DNA of 64,000 nucleotides, taken from Pseudomonas huaxiensis (lineage in GTDB: Bacteria; Pseudomonadota; Gammaproteobacteria; Pseudomonadales; Pseudomonadaceae). The notes beneath the pieces are model-generated. The model searched no databases. It saw only the letters and a list, made by a program, of their open reading frames with translations, and was not told the origin of the DNA. Shown piece after piece: positions 35,854 through 43,941 of the stretch (its first letter is position 1; every line of letters starts with the position of its first letter). The position numbers and the translations under genes were made by a program. The stretch lies in assembly GCF_003231275.1 (NCBI RefSeq), contig NZ_QKVL01000020.1, positions 43,897-107,896 on the forward strand, read 5' to 3'.

Positions 35854-37788
35854 GTGTCTGCCGTCATCTCATTGTTACGAAGCCGCCTTTTGCGGCCTGT
35901 CTTTGTTGCGCTTGGTATCGCTCTTTTGGTGCAAGTGGTGGTCGCTGTGGTGTTGACCCGCAGTACCGTCACCGCGTTGGAAGCCGATCTGGGCAATCGT
36001 TTGGGCACCGATAGCCAGAAGCTCACCACCGAGCTGGATCAAGCGGCGAAGGAGGTCAGTTCCGGGCTGAGCAATCTGTCCGAAAGTACCCGTCAGCGCC
36101 TGACCGCCGGTTTATCGTCGCGTCTGGAAGAAGAACAGGCGCAATTGCGCGCCACGCTGGAGAAGAACCTCAAGGACTCGGCCAATGACATGGCCGAATT
36201 GCTCGCCTCGGTGGCGCCCCGCGCGGTGTGGGACGCCGATGTACCGACCCTGTCGGAGTTTGCCCGTCGCGCCCAGCGCAACCCCAACGTGCTGTTCGTG
36301 GTGTACAACGATGCCCAGGGAGAACATCTCACCCGCTACCTGAACCGTCAGAATCCCATCAACCAGGCCCTGCTCGACAAGGGCAAGGGCGAGCGCGCCC
36401 TGGACAAGGTGCTGGAAGCCGCACGCAACGACCCGTCGGTGTACTTCGTCGAAGCCTCGATCAGCCCCAACGGCGTCGAGATCGGCAAGGTCCTGATGGG
36501 CGTGTCGACCGCGTCGGTGGATGCCGAGCTGCAAGCCCTCGACAAACGTTTCTCCGCGCTGATCGCCAGCGGTGACCAATTGGTGGGCGACAGCCTGACC
36601 AGCGCCGCCGCCGACAGCACCAAAGCGCTGCGCAGCCGTTTGGAGACGGCGCAGGGCAGCGCCGCGCAGATGGCCGCCAACACCTCGCAAAGCGTGCAAG
36701 GCGCCGCGCAAACGCTGCGCTGGCGCATCGGCCTGGGCCTGGCCCTGGTCGGATGCGGCGTGTTGCTGGTGGTGGCGGTCGTGTTGGGCCGTCGGGTGGT
36801 GAACAAGCTGCGCCTGCTGATTGCCGCGCTGGACGACCTGGCCGCCGGTGAAGGCGACCTGACCAAGCGCGTAGCCATCGACAGCCGCGATGAGATCGGC
36901 GACATGGCGGCGGCGGTGAACCGCTTCGTCGACAAGTTGCAGCCCATCGTCCGCGAGGCCGGTGAAGTGGCCCAGCGCACCGGGGTCGAGATCGGCGCCA
37001 TGGCCCAGCAGAATGCCGGTGCCGACTCAGCAGCGGCGGCGCAGCGTGATGAAGTGGCCGAAAGCCTGCGCGCACTGTCGAGCATGGCCGATGAAGCCCA
37101 GGCCGAGAGCAAGGCCATGCAGGCCGCGTTGCAGCAGGTCGTGGATATTCGCCAGGCCACCGACGAGAACAGCCGCACCTCGGCGCAGGTCGCCAAGCTG
37201 ATCGAGGCGCTGGCCGGGCAGGTGGACACCGGTTCCAAGGTGATCGTGCGTCTGGCCGAGCAGAGTGAGCAGATCGAAGTGGTGCTGACGGTGATCCACG
37301 GTATCGCCGAACAGACCAACCTGCTGGCGCTCAATGCTGCGATCGAGGCGGCACGGGCGGGCGAGACCGGTCGTGGCTTTGCCGTGGTGGCGGACGAGGT
37401 GCGGGCGCTGGCGAGCAAGACCCAGAGTTCCACCGGCGACATTCAGGCCCATATCGGTGCGCTGCAACAGGGTGCGAAGGAAGCGGTGGCGGCGATCAGT
37501 CAGGCGGGGCGTCAGGCCAGCGAAGGCTTGTTGGTCTTGCGTGACAACGCTCGTTTGCAGCAGTCGGTGCAGGCGTCGGTGGAGCAGGTGCACGCGGCCA
37601 TCGGCCTCGCGACCCGCGCGGCCGAGCAGCAAGCCCAGGGTGCGCAGGCGGTTCGCGGGCGGGTGGAAAACATCCATGCGCAGGCCGAACGGGCAGCTCA
37701 GGTGGTCATGCAGACCACCGCCAGCAGCAAGGTGCTCGACGACCTGGCGGCCCAGCTCAAGGCCAGCCTGGGCCAGTTCCGCGCCTGA
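35854..37788 (+). CDS. Methyl-accepting chemotaxis protein
   Basis: A 644-residue chemoreceptor with a GTG start. Two membrane segments (about 14-35 and 291-312) bound a mostly helical periplasmic sensor domain of about 255 residues. HAMP follows (RVVNKLRLLIAALDDL...EIGDMAAAVNRF). The signalling domain contains the highly conserved hairpin tip with NLLALNAAIEAARAGE and GRGFAVVADEVRALA. No C-terminal methyltransferase-tethering pentapeptide is visible. The ligand is unknown. Its stop directly abuts the stop of the convergent ABC permease. Confidence 0.93.
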   Translation: MSAVISLLRSRLLRPVFVALGIALLVQVVVAVVLTRSTVTALEADLGNRLGTDSQKLTTELDQAAKEVSSGLSNLSESTRQRLTAGLSSRLEEEQAQLRATLEKNLKDSANDMAELLASVAPRAVWDADVPTLSEFARRAQRNPNVLFVVYNDAQGEHLTRYLNRQNPINQALLDKGKGERALDKVLEAARNDPSVYFVEASISPNGVEIGKVLMGVSTASVDAELQALDKRFSALIASGDQLVGDSLTSAAADSTKALRSRLETAQGSAAQMAANTSQSVQGAAQTLRWRIGLGLALVGCGVLLVVAVVLGRRVVNKLRLLIAALDDLAAGEGDLTKRVAIDSRDEIGDMAAAVNRFVDKLQPIVREAGEVAQRTGVEIGAMAQQNAGADSAAAAQRDEVAESLRALSSMADEAQAESKAMQAALQQVVDIRQATDENSRTSAQVAKLIEALAGQVDTGSKVIVRLAEQSEQIEVVLTVIHGIAEQTNLLALNAAIEAARAGETGRGFAVVADEVRALASKTQSSTGDIQAHIGALQQGAKEAVAAISQAGRQASEGLLVLRDNARLQQSVQASVEQVHAAIGLATRAAEQQAQGAQAVRGRVENIHAQAERAAQVVMQTTASSKVLDDLAAQLKASLGQFRA

Positions 37789-39354
37789 TCAGGCGCGGTT
37801 CAGGTACATCCGGGTGGTCAGCAGGTACACCGGCAACCCGGACACCAGAATCAGCAGCGCCGCATACGGCGCTGCTGCGGCGAACTCGACGTTGGCGGTG
37901 TGCGCCCAGACCTCGGTGGCGAGGGTGGTCATGCCGGTCGGGCTGAGCAGCAAGGTAGCGGTCAGCTCCTTCATGGCGTCGAGGAACACCAGGGCGAAGG
38001 CTGCGGCCAGTGCCGGGAAGATGATCGGCAAGGTCACCCGGCAGAACGCGGTGAATGGCGTCGCCCCCAGCGTCCGTGCCGCTTCTTCCAGTTGCGGCGC
38101 GGCCTTGGTCAGTGCAGTGCGCACCGGCGCTTGCGCCAGTGGCAGGAACAGCAGCGCGTAGGCCAGCAGCAACAACCCGGTGGTCTGGTACATCGCCGGC
38201 ACATAGTGCAAGGCGAAGTACACCAGCGTCAGCGCAATCACCAATCCCGGCAGGGCATGCAGCAGGTACGGCAGGCGCTCGGCCCAGATCGCCAGGCGAC
38301 CCTTGTAGCGCACCACCAGGAAACTCACCGGCAACGCCAGCAGCAGGCTCACGCCCGCGCCGCCCAGCGACAGCGACAGCGACGACAGCAGCGCCCGGCT
38401 GATGTCGGCGACCGGGAAGGCCGCCGACGAACCGACGCTCAGCCAGTACGCCAGCATCCCCAGCGGAATGCCGCTGCCGAGAATCGCCAGACCGAGGCAA
38501 TACACCTGGCCCAGCGGCATCCAGCCACGCAGACGAACCGGCGCGCCGCGCCGTGCAACGCCCTGGCCGATGCGCACATGGCGAGCCTTGCCGCGCACCC
38601 GCAGTTCCAGCCAAAGCATCAGCAGGCACATGAACAGCAGCACCGCCGAAAGCATCGCTGCGTTGGCGTTGCTGAATTCCAGTTCGAACTGCTGGTAGAT
38701 CGCCGTGGTGAAGGTCTGCAGGCCGAGAATCGACAGCGCGCCGAACTCCACCAGCATGTGCAGGGCGATCAGCAGGCTGCCGCCGAGGATCGACGGCCAC
38801 AGCAGCGGCAGGGTGACGCGCCAGAACACCGCCCAGCGGTTGCAGCCCATGGTCCGCGCCGACTCTTCCAGCGAGGTGTCGAGGTTGCGCAGGGTCGCGG
38901 CCACCGGCAGGAAGATCAGCGGGTACTTGGACAGGCTCATCACCAGGATGGCCCCGCCCAGCCCTTCATAGATCGGGCTCAACGACACCCAGGTGAAGCC
39001 GCTGACAAACGACGGCACGGCGAACGGCAGGCACAGGATCACGCCCCACAGGCGCCGGCCCGGCAAATCGCTGTGCTCCAGCAACCAGGCCAGGGACAGG
39101 CCGACCACCGCGCAGGTGACCGTGACCCCGACCATCAACAGCAGGGTGTTGCGCATCAGGCCCCAGACGAAGGGCCGCCAGATCAGGCGCAGCGCTTCGT
39201 GCCAGCCGGCCTGCCAGGTTTTCAGGGCGACGTAGAGCAGTGGCAGCAGGCTCAGCCCCACCAGCAGCAGGACCGGCAGCACCACCCAGATCGATGGCCG
39301 CTTGCGGCGGGGGACGAAACCGGTGCCGAGCTGAACGGGAAGGGCAGCGCTCAT
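37789..39354 (-). CDS. Ferric iron ABC transporter permease (HitB/SfuB/FbpB type)
   Basis: A 521-residue permease with about 12 membrane segments, two fused BPD (ABC-2 membrane) domains. Each half has the EAA-like loop (LEESARTMGCNRWAVFWRVTLPLLWPS and LEEAARTLGATPFTAFCRVTLP, about residues 155-180 and 430-455). This layout is that of periplasmic-binding-protein-dependent ferric permeases. It overlaps the binding-protein gene by one base. No ATPase gene is adjacent, as in the hitAB pair of P. aeruginosa from memory, so an ATPase elsewhere must power it. Confidence 0.88.
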   Translation of the reverse strand: MSAALPVQLGTGFVPRRKRPSIWVVLPVLLLVGLSLLPLLYVALKTWQAGWHEALRLIWRPFVWGLMRNTLLLMVGVTVTCAVVGLSLAWLLEHSDLPGRRLWGVILCLPFAVPSFVSGFTWVSLSPIYEGLGGAILVMSLSKYPLIFLPVAATLRNLDTSLEESARTMGCNRWAVFWRVTLPLLWPSILGGSLLIALHMLVEFGALSILGLQTFTTAIYQQFELEFSNANAAMLSAVLLFMCLLMLWLELRVRGKARHVRIGQGVARRGAPVRLRGWMPLGQVYCLGLAILGSGIPLGMLAYWLSVGSSAAFPVADISRALLSSLSLSLGGAGVSLLLALPVSFLVVRYKGRLAIWAERLPYLLHALPGLVIALTLVYFALHYVPAMYQTTGLLLLAYALLFLPLAQAPVRTALTKAAPQLEEAARTLGATPFTAFCRVTLPIIFPALAAAFALVFLDAMKELTATLLLSPTGMTTLATEVWAHTANVEFAAAAPYAALLILVSGLPVYLLTTRMYLNRA

Positions 39355-40367
39355 CAGAGCAGGCCGACTTCGCGTTCGAGTTCCAGCGCTTCCTCGGCGT
39401 TACCCAGGTCAGCCGGGGTGATCTTCGGCGGACGCAAGTCTTCGAATGGCTTCAGGCCCTGGTCGGAGACCATGCCCTTGTGCAGCGGGTACTCGGCGGT
39501 GGTCTGGGTAATGACGCGCTGGCCTTCTTCGCTGGCCATCCAGGCGAGCAGGGCCTGGGCTTCTTTCGGATGCTTGCTGGCCTTCACCGCGGCGGCGCCG
39601 GAGATGGTCATCAGGCCGCCGACGTCGCCGTCCGCCAGGTAGTAGAGCTTGGAGTCGAGCTGGCCGCGTTCTTTCTTCAGCGCGTACCAGTAGTAGTTGT
39701 TCACCAGCACGGCGGCGACTTCACCGTTTTCCACGGCTTTGAGCGCGACCATGTTGTTGGTGTAGGTCTTGCCGAAGGCTTTCAGGCCGGTCAGCCATTC
39801 TTCAGCGGCTTCGCGGCCATGGATTTTCAGGATGGCCACGGCCTGTTCCTGGAACGCGCCGCTGGTGGGCACGAAGCCGATCTTGCCGTCCCACTCGGGG
39901 TCGGCGAAGTCCATTACCGATTGCGGCAGGTCTTTCTCATCGATCTTCTTCGGGTTGAACGCGACTACGCGGGTGCGCGCGGTGACGCCCATCCAGCTGC
40001 CGTTGCTGGCGACGAAGTCCTTGGGCAGCATCTCCAGGGTCGAGTCATCAATCTTGGCCAGCAGGCCCAGCTCGCCGAGGTTGTTCAGCGGCGGCGACTC
40101 TTCGGTGTAGATCACGTCGGCCGGCGAGCGGTCGCCTTCCTCGATGACCTGGCTGGCCAACTGGTTGCTGCTGCCTTTGCGAATCTTGATGTGAATGCCG
40201 GTCTTGGCCTCGTAGGCCTTGGCGATGGCGTCACCGATTTCCTTGTGCTGGCCGTTGTACAGCGTCAGGGTCACAGGATCGGCGGCCATGGCGGCCGGCG
40301 CTGCGAGCACCAGACCGAGAAGGGAAACGGCCAGGCCGCGCAGCATCGGGTTACGGCGAATCGTCAT
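39354..40367 (-). CDS. Ferric iron-binding periplasmic protein (HitA/FbpA type)
   Basis: A 337-residue extracytoplasmic solute-binding protein. The signal peptide is cleaved near AMA|ADPV (residue 29). The mature sequence starts with VTLTLYNGQHKEIGDAIAKA and contains the double-tyrosine segment NNYYWYAL near 226, the position used for ferric-iron coordination in transferrin-like FbpA proteins. It precedes its permease. The upstream 142-base gap holds an inverted repeat (40401-40426). Confidence 0.88.
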   Translation of the reverse strand: MTIRRNPMLRGLAVSLLGLVLAAPAAMAADPVTLTLYNGQHKEIGDAIAKAYEAKTGIHIKIRKGSSNQLASQVIEEGDRSPADVIYTEESPPLNNLGELGLLAKIDDSTLEMLPKDFVASNGSWMGVTARTRVVAFNPKKIDEKDLPQSVMDFADPEWDGKIGFVPTSGAFQEQAVAILKIHGREAAEEWLTGLKAFGKTYTNNMVALKAVENGEVAAVLVNNYYWYALKKERGQLDSKLYYLADGDVGGLMTISGAAAVKASKHPKEAQALLAWMASEEGQRVITQTTAEYPLHKGMVSDQGLKPFEDLRPPKITPADLGNAEEALELEREVGLL

Positions 40368-40400
40368 GCGGGTGGTTCCTCGCTTACGGCTACATATTTG

Positions 40401-40426
40401 GAAACAATGGTAAACGAAATTGTTTC
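40401..40426. promoter_or_regulatory. Inverted repeat upstream of the hitA-like gene
   Basis: GAAACAAT (40401-40408) and ATTGTTTC (40419-40426) are perfect inverted copies with a 10-base spacer, 34 bases upstream of the hitA-like ATG. It may be an operator for an iron-responsive or other regulator; it does not match a Fur box well. Confidence 0.4.
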
Positions 40427-40509
40427 TCAAGTGGCCGGATGACGGGAAATTCATAAGCTGACTATCGGATGGCTTGACGCCGGCTGCGGCCAGTCGGGTA
40501 CGGGACCGG

Positions 40510-41568
40510 CTACCAGCCGGCGATCCCGCCCTGAACAGCCAGGACCTGATCCTGGGTCATCAGTGCCTCGACCAGGAAGAAGGTCGCGCAGGCCGATTCC
40601 ACCAGTTGCTCCTGCTCGGTGCCGGTCCGGTAGTAGTGGCCGACGAAGCACCCTTGCTGGACCTCGCTCGACAGCAACGCGGCGATCTGCTGACAGGCCA
40701 GGTCGCGCCAGTCGTTCATGCCCGGCAGGCACTGCCACAGGCGCAGCAGCGCTACCGAAGCGATGGCCACTGCGCACGGGTCGGCATTGCGCGCGACGAG
40801 GGTGCCCCGGCTGGCCGCTTCACCCCAGCGGCTCAGCCAGTAGGCGCAAGCCTCGCGGGCGGGCGCGGCGTACTCGCCGCCATACAAGCCGACCGCCTCG
40901 GCCAGGCCGAGCATGGCCCAGGCCTGGCCGCGTGCCCAATCGCCTGCTGGGCCCGGCTGGAACTGGCCGTGTTCATCGAGCCGGGCGTGGCTGGCCCAGG
41001 CTCCATCGGCGCCGCGCAGGGTGCGCAGGCACAGGTCCAGATGGCTGCGCGCCATGTCGCGCTTGTGCGCATCGGGCTGCAAGTGCATCAGCGCCAGCGT
41101 CGGGGCCAGGGCGTCGATATTGAGGGTTGCGTGGCCGTTGTCGCCGCCGCCCATGCCGGGGCCCAGCGGCCAGCCGCCGATATCCGGGCGAAAATCCCGG
41201 GCCAGGGCGTCAGCGGCACGCAAGGCCAGCTCCCGTGCCGGTTCGTCCTGGGCGAGGCGGCCACCGAGGGCGGCGCCGTACCAGAACACGAAACTGCGAT
41301 TCAGGCTGGGCTCGTCCAGTTGGGCACCCAGTTGGCGGGACCAGAACACTGCCTGGTCGAGGTCTTCGCTGAGCTCGGTGAACGCCGCACGGCGCCACCA
41401 CAGCGCGGCCCAGAAACCGCCGAGCCACGAGCCTCGCCGCGACAGCTTCCATTGCCGGTCCCGCGGCAGGCGGTACAGGGGGAATTGCTCGCCGCACTGG
41501 CGCGAAATACTGTCGAGCTGTTTGAACAGGGCGTGGACCACCGCCTGGCGTTTACGCTGTGCCGGCAT
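40510..41568 (-). CDS. GH88-like six-hairpin glycosidase-fold protein
   Basis: A 352-residue soluble protein with the features of the GH88/unsaturated glucuronyl hydrolase family. Seen here are a WLGGFWAALWW segment (about 48-58), a second repeat with GGDNGHATLNIDAL holding Asp152, and the RGQAW motif at 213-217 that is typical of the family. No signal peptide is present. It is the last gene of the biosynthetic operon and its start lies 17 bases inside the upstream MFS gene. A sugar-cleaving role in a siderophore cluster is unexpected; it might tailor or hydrolyse an intermediate, but this is a guess. Confidence 0.6.
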   Translation of the reverse strand: MPAQRKRQAVVHALFKQLDSISRQCGEQFPLYRLPRDRQWKLSRRGSWLGGFWAALWWRRAAFTELSEDLDQAVFWSRQLGAQLDEPSLNRSFVFWYGAALGGRLAQDEPARELALRAADALARDFRPDIGGWPLGPGMGGGDNGHATLNIDALAPTLALMHLQPDAHKRDMARSHLDLCLRTLRGADGAWASHARLDEHGQFQPGPAGDWARGQAWAMLGLAEAVGLYGGEYAAPAREACAYWLSRWGEAASRGTLVARNADPCAVAIASVALLRLWQCLPGMNDWRDLACQQIAALLSSEVQQGCFVGHYYRTGTEQEQLVESACATFFLVEALMTQDQVLAVQGGIAGW

Positions 41569-42730
41569 GGGGATGAGTCTCCTCGGCGCGACGGGCGCGG
41601 TACAGGTTTCGGCACAGCGCGGCGCCGAGACACAGGGCAAAGATGAGTAAGGTCCAGGCGGCAGAGAAGCCACCCGGCTGACGCAGCAGCACGCCGAACA
41701 GCGGTGGCCCGACGGCGATGCCGCCGAAGAAACCCAGCGACAGCATGCCGGCGCTGCTGGCTACGCCACCGAAGCGCGGTTCGCGCAGCAGCATGCTCAT
41801 GGCCACGGCATTGCTTGCCACCAGGCTCAGACCCATGCCCACCACGGCGAACCACAACGGCCAGTGGCGATCGGCGGCGGCGTATTGCATGACCAGCACG
41901 GTGCCGAGGCCGACCAGGAACAGTCCGCCAAGCAACACGGTTTCGTCCTTGAGGCCCGCGCCCAGCGGTGTCAGCAACAGGCGGGAAAGAATGCCCATCA
42001 GGCCAAAACCACTGACCATCAGGCCGATGGTGGCGGCGCCGACGCCCAGGCTGCTGGCGTACACGCCGAAGAAGGTGATGAACGCGGACAGGCACAACCC
42101 GGCACAGCCTTGAATGCCCATCAGCCGCAGCAACCAGCCGTTCGGCGCTGTCAGGCGCAGCGGAGGTCGCGGCCCCGCCGCCGGCGCCGCGATGCGGCCA
42201 GGCACCAGCACCGCCAGCAACAACGCCAGAGGCACCCAGCAGGCCAGCGCCAGGCGCCAGCCGATCGCGGCGCTCAATACCGGCAGCACCAGCCCGGCGA
42301 TCAGCGCAGACAGCTGCACCCCCGCCTGTTTGAGCCCGACCAGTGCCGCGCGCGGCGCATCCTTGGCCTGCGCGATGGCCTGGTTGGTGGCCGGGTTGGC
42401 CAGCGCCTGCGCCACGCCGCAGAACAACAGGGCGATGACCACCCCGGTGAAGCCGGGCAGCACCGCCATCAGGCTGAACGACAGCGCCACCAGCAGAAAC
42501 AGCGCCAGCAGCCCGGCGCGAGAGCCGGTGCGCTGCACCAGCGCCCCGGCCCAGGGCGACAGCAAGGCCGCCAGGCCGAAGGCGCTGGTGGTCAGCCAGC
42601 CGAGGTGTTCGCGGTCGATGTGCAGATCAGCGATCAGTTGCGGGCCGAGCACGCCGAGGGCGTAGAACACCATCATTGGCAGGCCCATGGCGCAGGTCAG
42701 CAGAGCGGCAAGGGCGGCATGGCGTTTCAT
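41552..42730 (-). CDS. MFS transporter, probable exporter in the metallophore cluster
   Basis: A 392-residue major-facilitator protein with 12 predicted membrane segments and a central proline-rich loop (about 180-195). Typical MFS signatures are visible (LVQRTGSRAGL after segment 2, repeated LVSGFGLMGILSRLLL in the second half). It overlaps the acyl-CoA dehydrogenase stop by four bases and is followed by the GH88-like gene, so it is tightly inside the operon. As the cluster has another MFS protein that resembles siderophore importers, this one could be the product exporter. That division is inferred. Confidence 0.8.
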   Translation of the reverse strand: MKRHAALAALLTCAMGLPMMVFYALGVLGPQLIADLHIDREHLGWLTTSAFGLAALLSPWAGALVQRTGSRAGLLALFLLVALSFSLMAVLPGFTGVVIALLFCGVAQALANPATNQAIAQAKDAPRAALVGLKQAGVQLSALIAGLVLPVLSAAIGWRLALACWVPLALLLAVLVPGRIAAPAAGPRPPLRLTAPNGWLLRLMGIQGCAGLCLSAFITFFGVYASSLGVGAATIGLMVSGFGLMGILSRLLLTPLGAGLKDETVLLGGLFLVGLGTVLVMQYAAADRHWPLWFAVVGMGLSLVASNAVAMSMLLREPRFGGVASSAGMLSLGFFGGIAVGPPLFGVLLRQPGGFSAAWTLLIFALCLGAALCRNLYRARRAEETHPHAGTA

Positions 42731-43938
42731 GGCGTTCCCTTGTCCAGGTGCAGTGACGGGCAGCGGCTGTCGAACGGCTTGCCGGGGGCGGTGGCCGTCA
42801 ACAGGTCGCGGCCGAGCGTGCTGACCAACGCGTCGTCGGTGCCGTCGAGGATGTGCGTGGTGCGGGCGTGACGGTAGATGCCCGACAGCGGCGACAGCTC
42901 GCTCAGGCCTTCGGCTCCCATGACCTGCATCGCCGAATCGACCGCGCCGGACAGCGCTTCCGAAGCCGCCAGCTTGGCCAGGTTGACCTCGATGCTGTTG
43001 GCCTGGCCCTGGTCGAACTTGGCCGCTGCGTCCTGCAGCAAGGCGCGGGCGCTGGCGATGTCGCGGTACACCTGATAGACCCGCGCCCGCAGCAGTTGCT
43101 TGTCGGCCAGCCGCGCCAGATGCCCGCGCGGCGAATGCACCCTGGCGCAGAGGTCATCGAAGCAGCGCTGGGCCAGGCCCAGCCAGTGGGCGGCGCGCAA
43201 CAGGCGTCCCAGCCCGAGGCGGCGCTGCATCAGGGCGATGCCCTGGCCGGGCGTGCCGAGGACCTGATTCGCGGTAACGCGCACCTCGTCGAAGCGCAGC
43301 TCGCCCTGGCCCTGTTGACGACCCAGCAGGGCCAGCGGACGGACGAACTGGAAGCCGGGGCTGTCGGTCGGGACGATCAGCATCGACAATGCTTCGCCTG
43401 TCGGACCATCACCGGTACGGGCGATCACGGTGGCGAAGTCGGCCCGTTCGGCGCGGCAGATGAACCACTTGCGGCCGTTCAGGCGCCAATGGTCGCCGTG
43501 CCAGTCGGCGCGGCTGGTCATGGTCGCGGGAATCGAGCCGATGCTTTCCGGTTCGGACATGGCGTAGCACGGCACCTGCTCGCCACGTACCAGCGGCATC
43601 AGGAAGCGCTCGCGCAGCTCGGGATTGGCATGGCGGTCGAGCATGTAGGCGTCGAGGGTTGCGTCGCAGCCGAGAATCGCCGGGGCGAACTCGCTGCGGC
43701 CTTCCTCGGTGGCTACCGTCAGGTACTCCACCAGGCTCACCACCCGGCCGCCGAGGGCGAACGGGTAGAAGTTGCCGAACACGCCGGCGGCTTGCGCCTT
43801 GGCCTGCAGTTCGACGGCCAGTGCGCTGGCCGCCTTGTCGCACGCGCCCAGCTCCAGCTCGCGCGGCAGGATGTGCTGCTCGACAAAGTGCCGAACCCGT
43901 TGCGCCAGGGGGGTTGTTTCGGGGGATGCAGTCGTCAT
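42727..43938 (-). CDS. Acyl-CoA dehydrogenase family protein
   Basis: A 403-residue flavoprotein of the acyl-CoA dehydrogenase fold. Seen are the FAD-contact motif AMSEPESIGSIPATMTSRAD, WFICRAERADFATV and the late helix of the fold. At the C-terminal catalytic-base position, where the family usually has IxEGT, this protein reads ILDGT with Asp365, so the base may be displaced or exchanged. In the cluster it follows an AMP ligase and a CoA-transferase, which suggests oxidation of a CoA thioester, possibly to make a ring or double bond. PDTC clusters contain a gene of this type as I recall. Confidence 0.85.
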   Translation of the reverse strand: MTTASPETTPLAQRVRHFVEQHILPRELELGACDKAASALAVELQAKAQAAGVFGNFYPFALGGRVVSLVEYLTVATEEGRSEFAPAILGCDATLDAYMLDRHANPELRERFLMPLVRGEQVPCYAMSEPESIGSIPATMTSRADWHGDHWRLNGRKWFICRAERADFATVIARTGDGPTGEALSMLIVPTDSPGFQFVRPLALLGRQQGQGELRFDEVRVTANQVLGTPGQGIALMQRRLGLGRLLRAAHWLGLAQRCFDDLCARVHSPRGHLARLADKQLLRARVYQVYRDIASARALLQDAAAKFDQGQANSIEVNLAKLAASEALSGAVDSAMQVMGAEGLSELSPLSGIYRHARTTHILDGTDDALVSTLGRDLLTATAPGKPFDSRCPSLHLDKGTP

Positions 43939-43941
43939 GGC

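Noticed and set aside
40401..40426. Inverted repeat before the hitA-like gene as a Fur box
   Set aside because: It fits the 19-base Fur consensus poorly. Kept only as an unassigned operator candidate.
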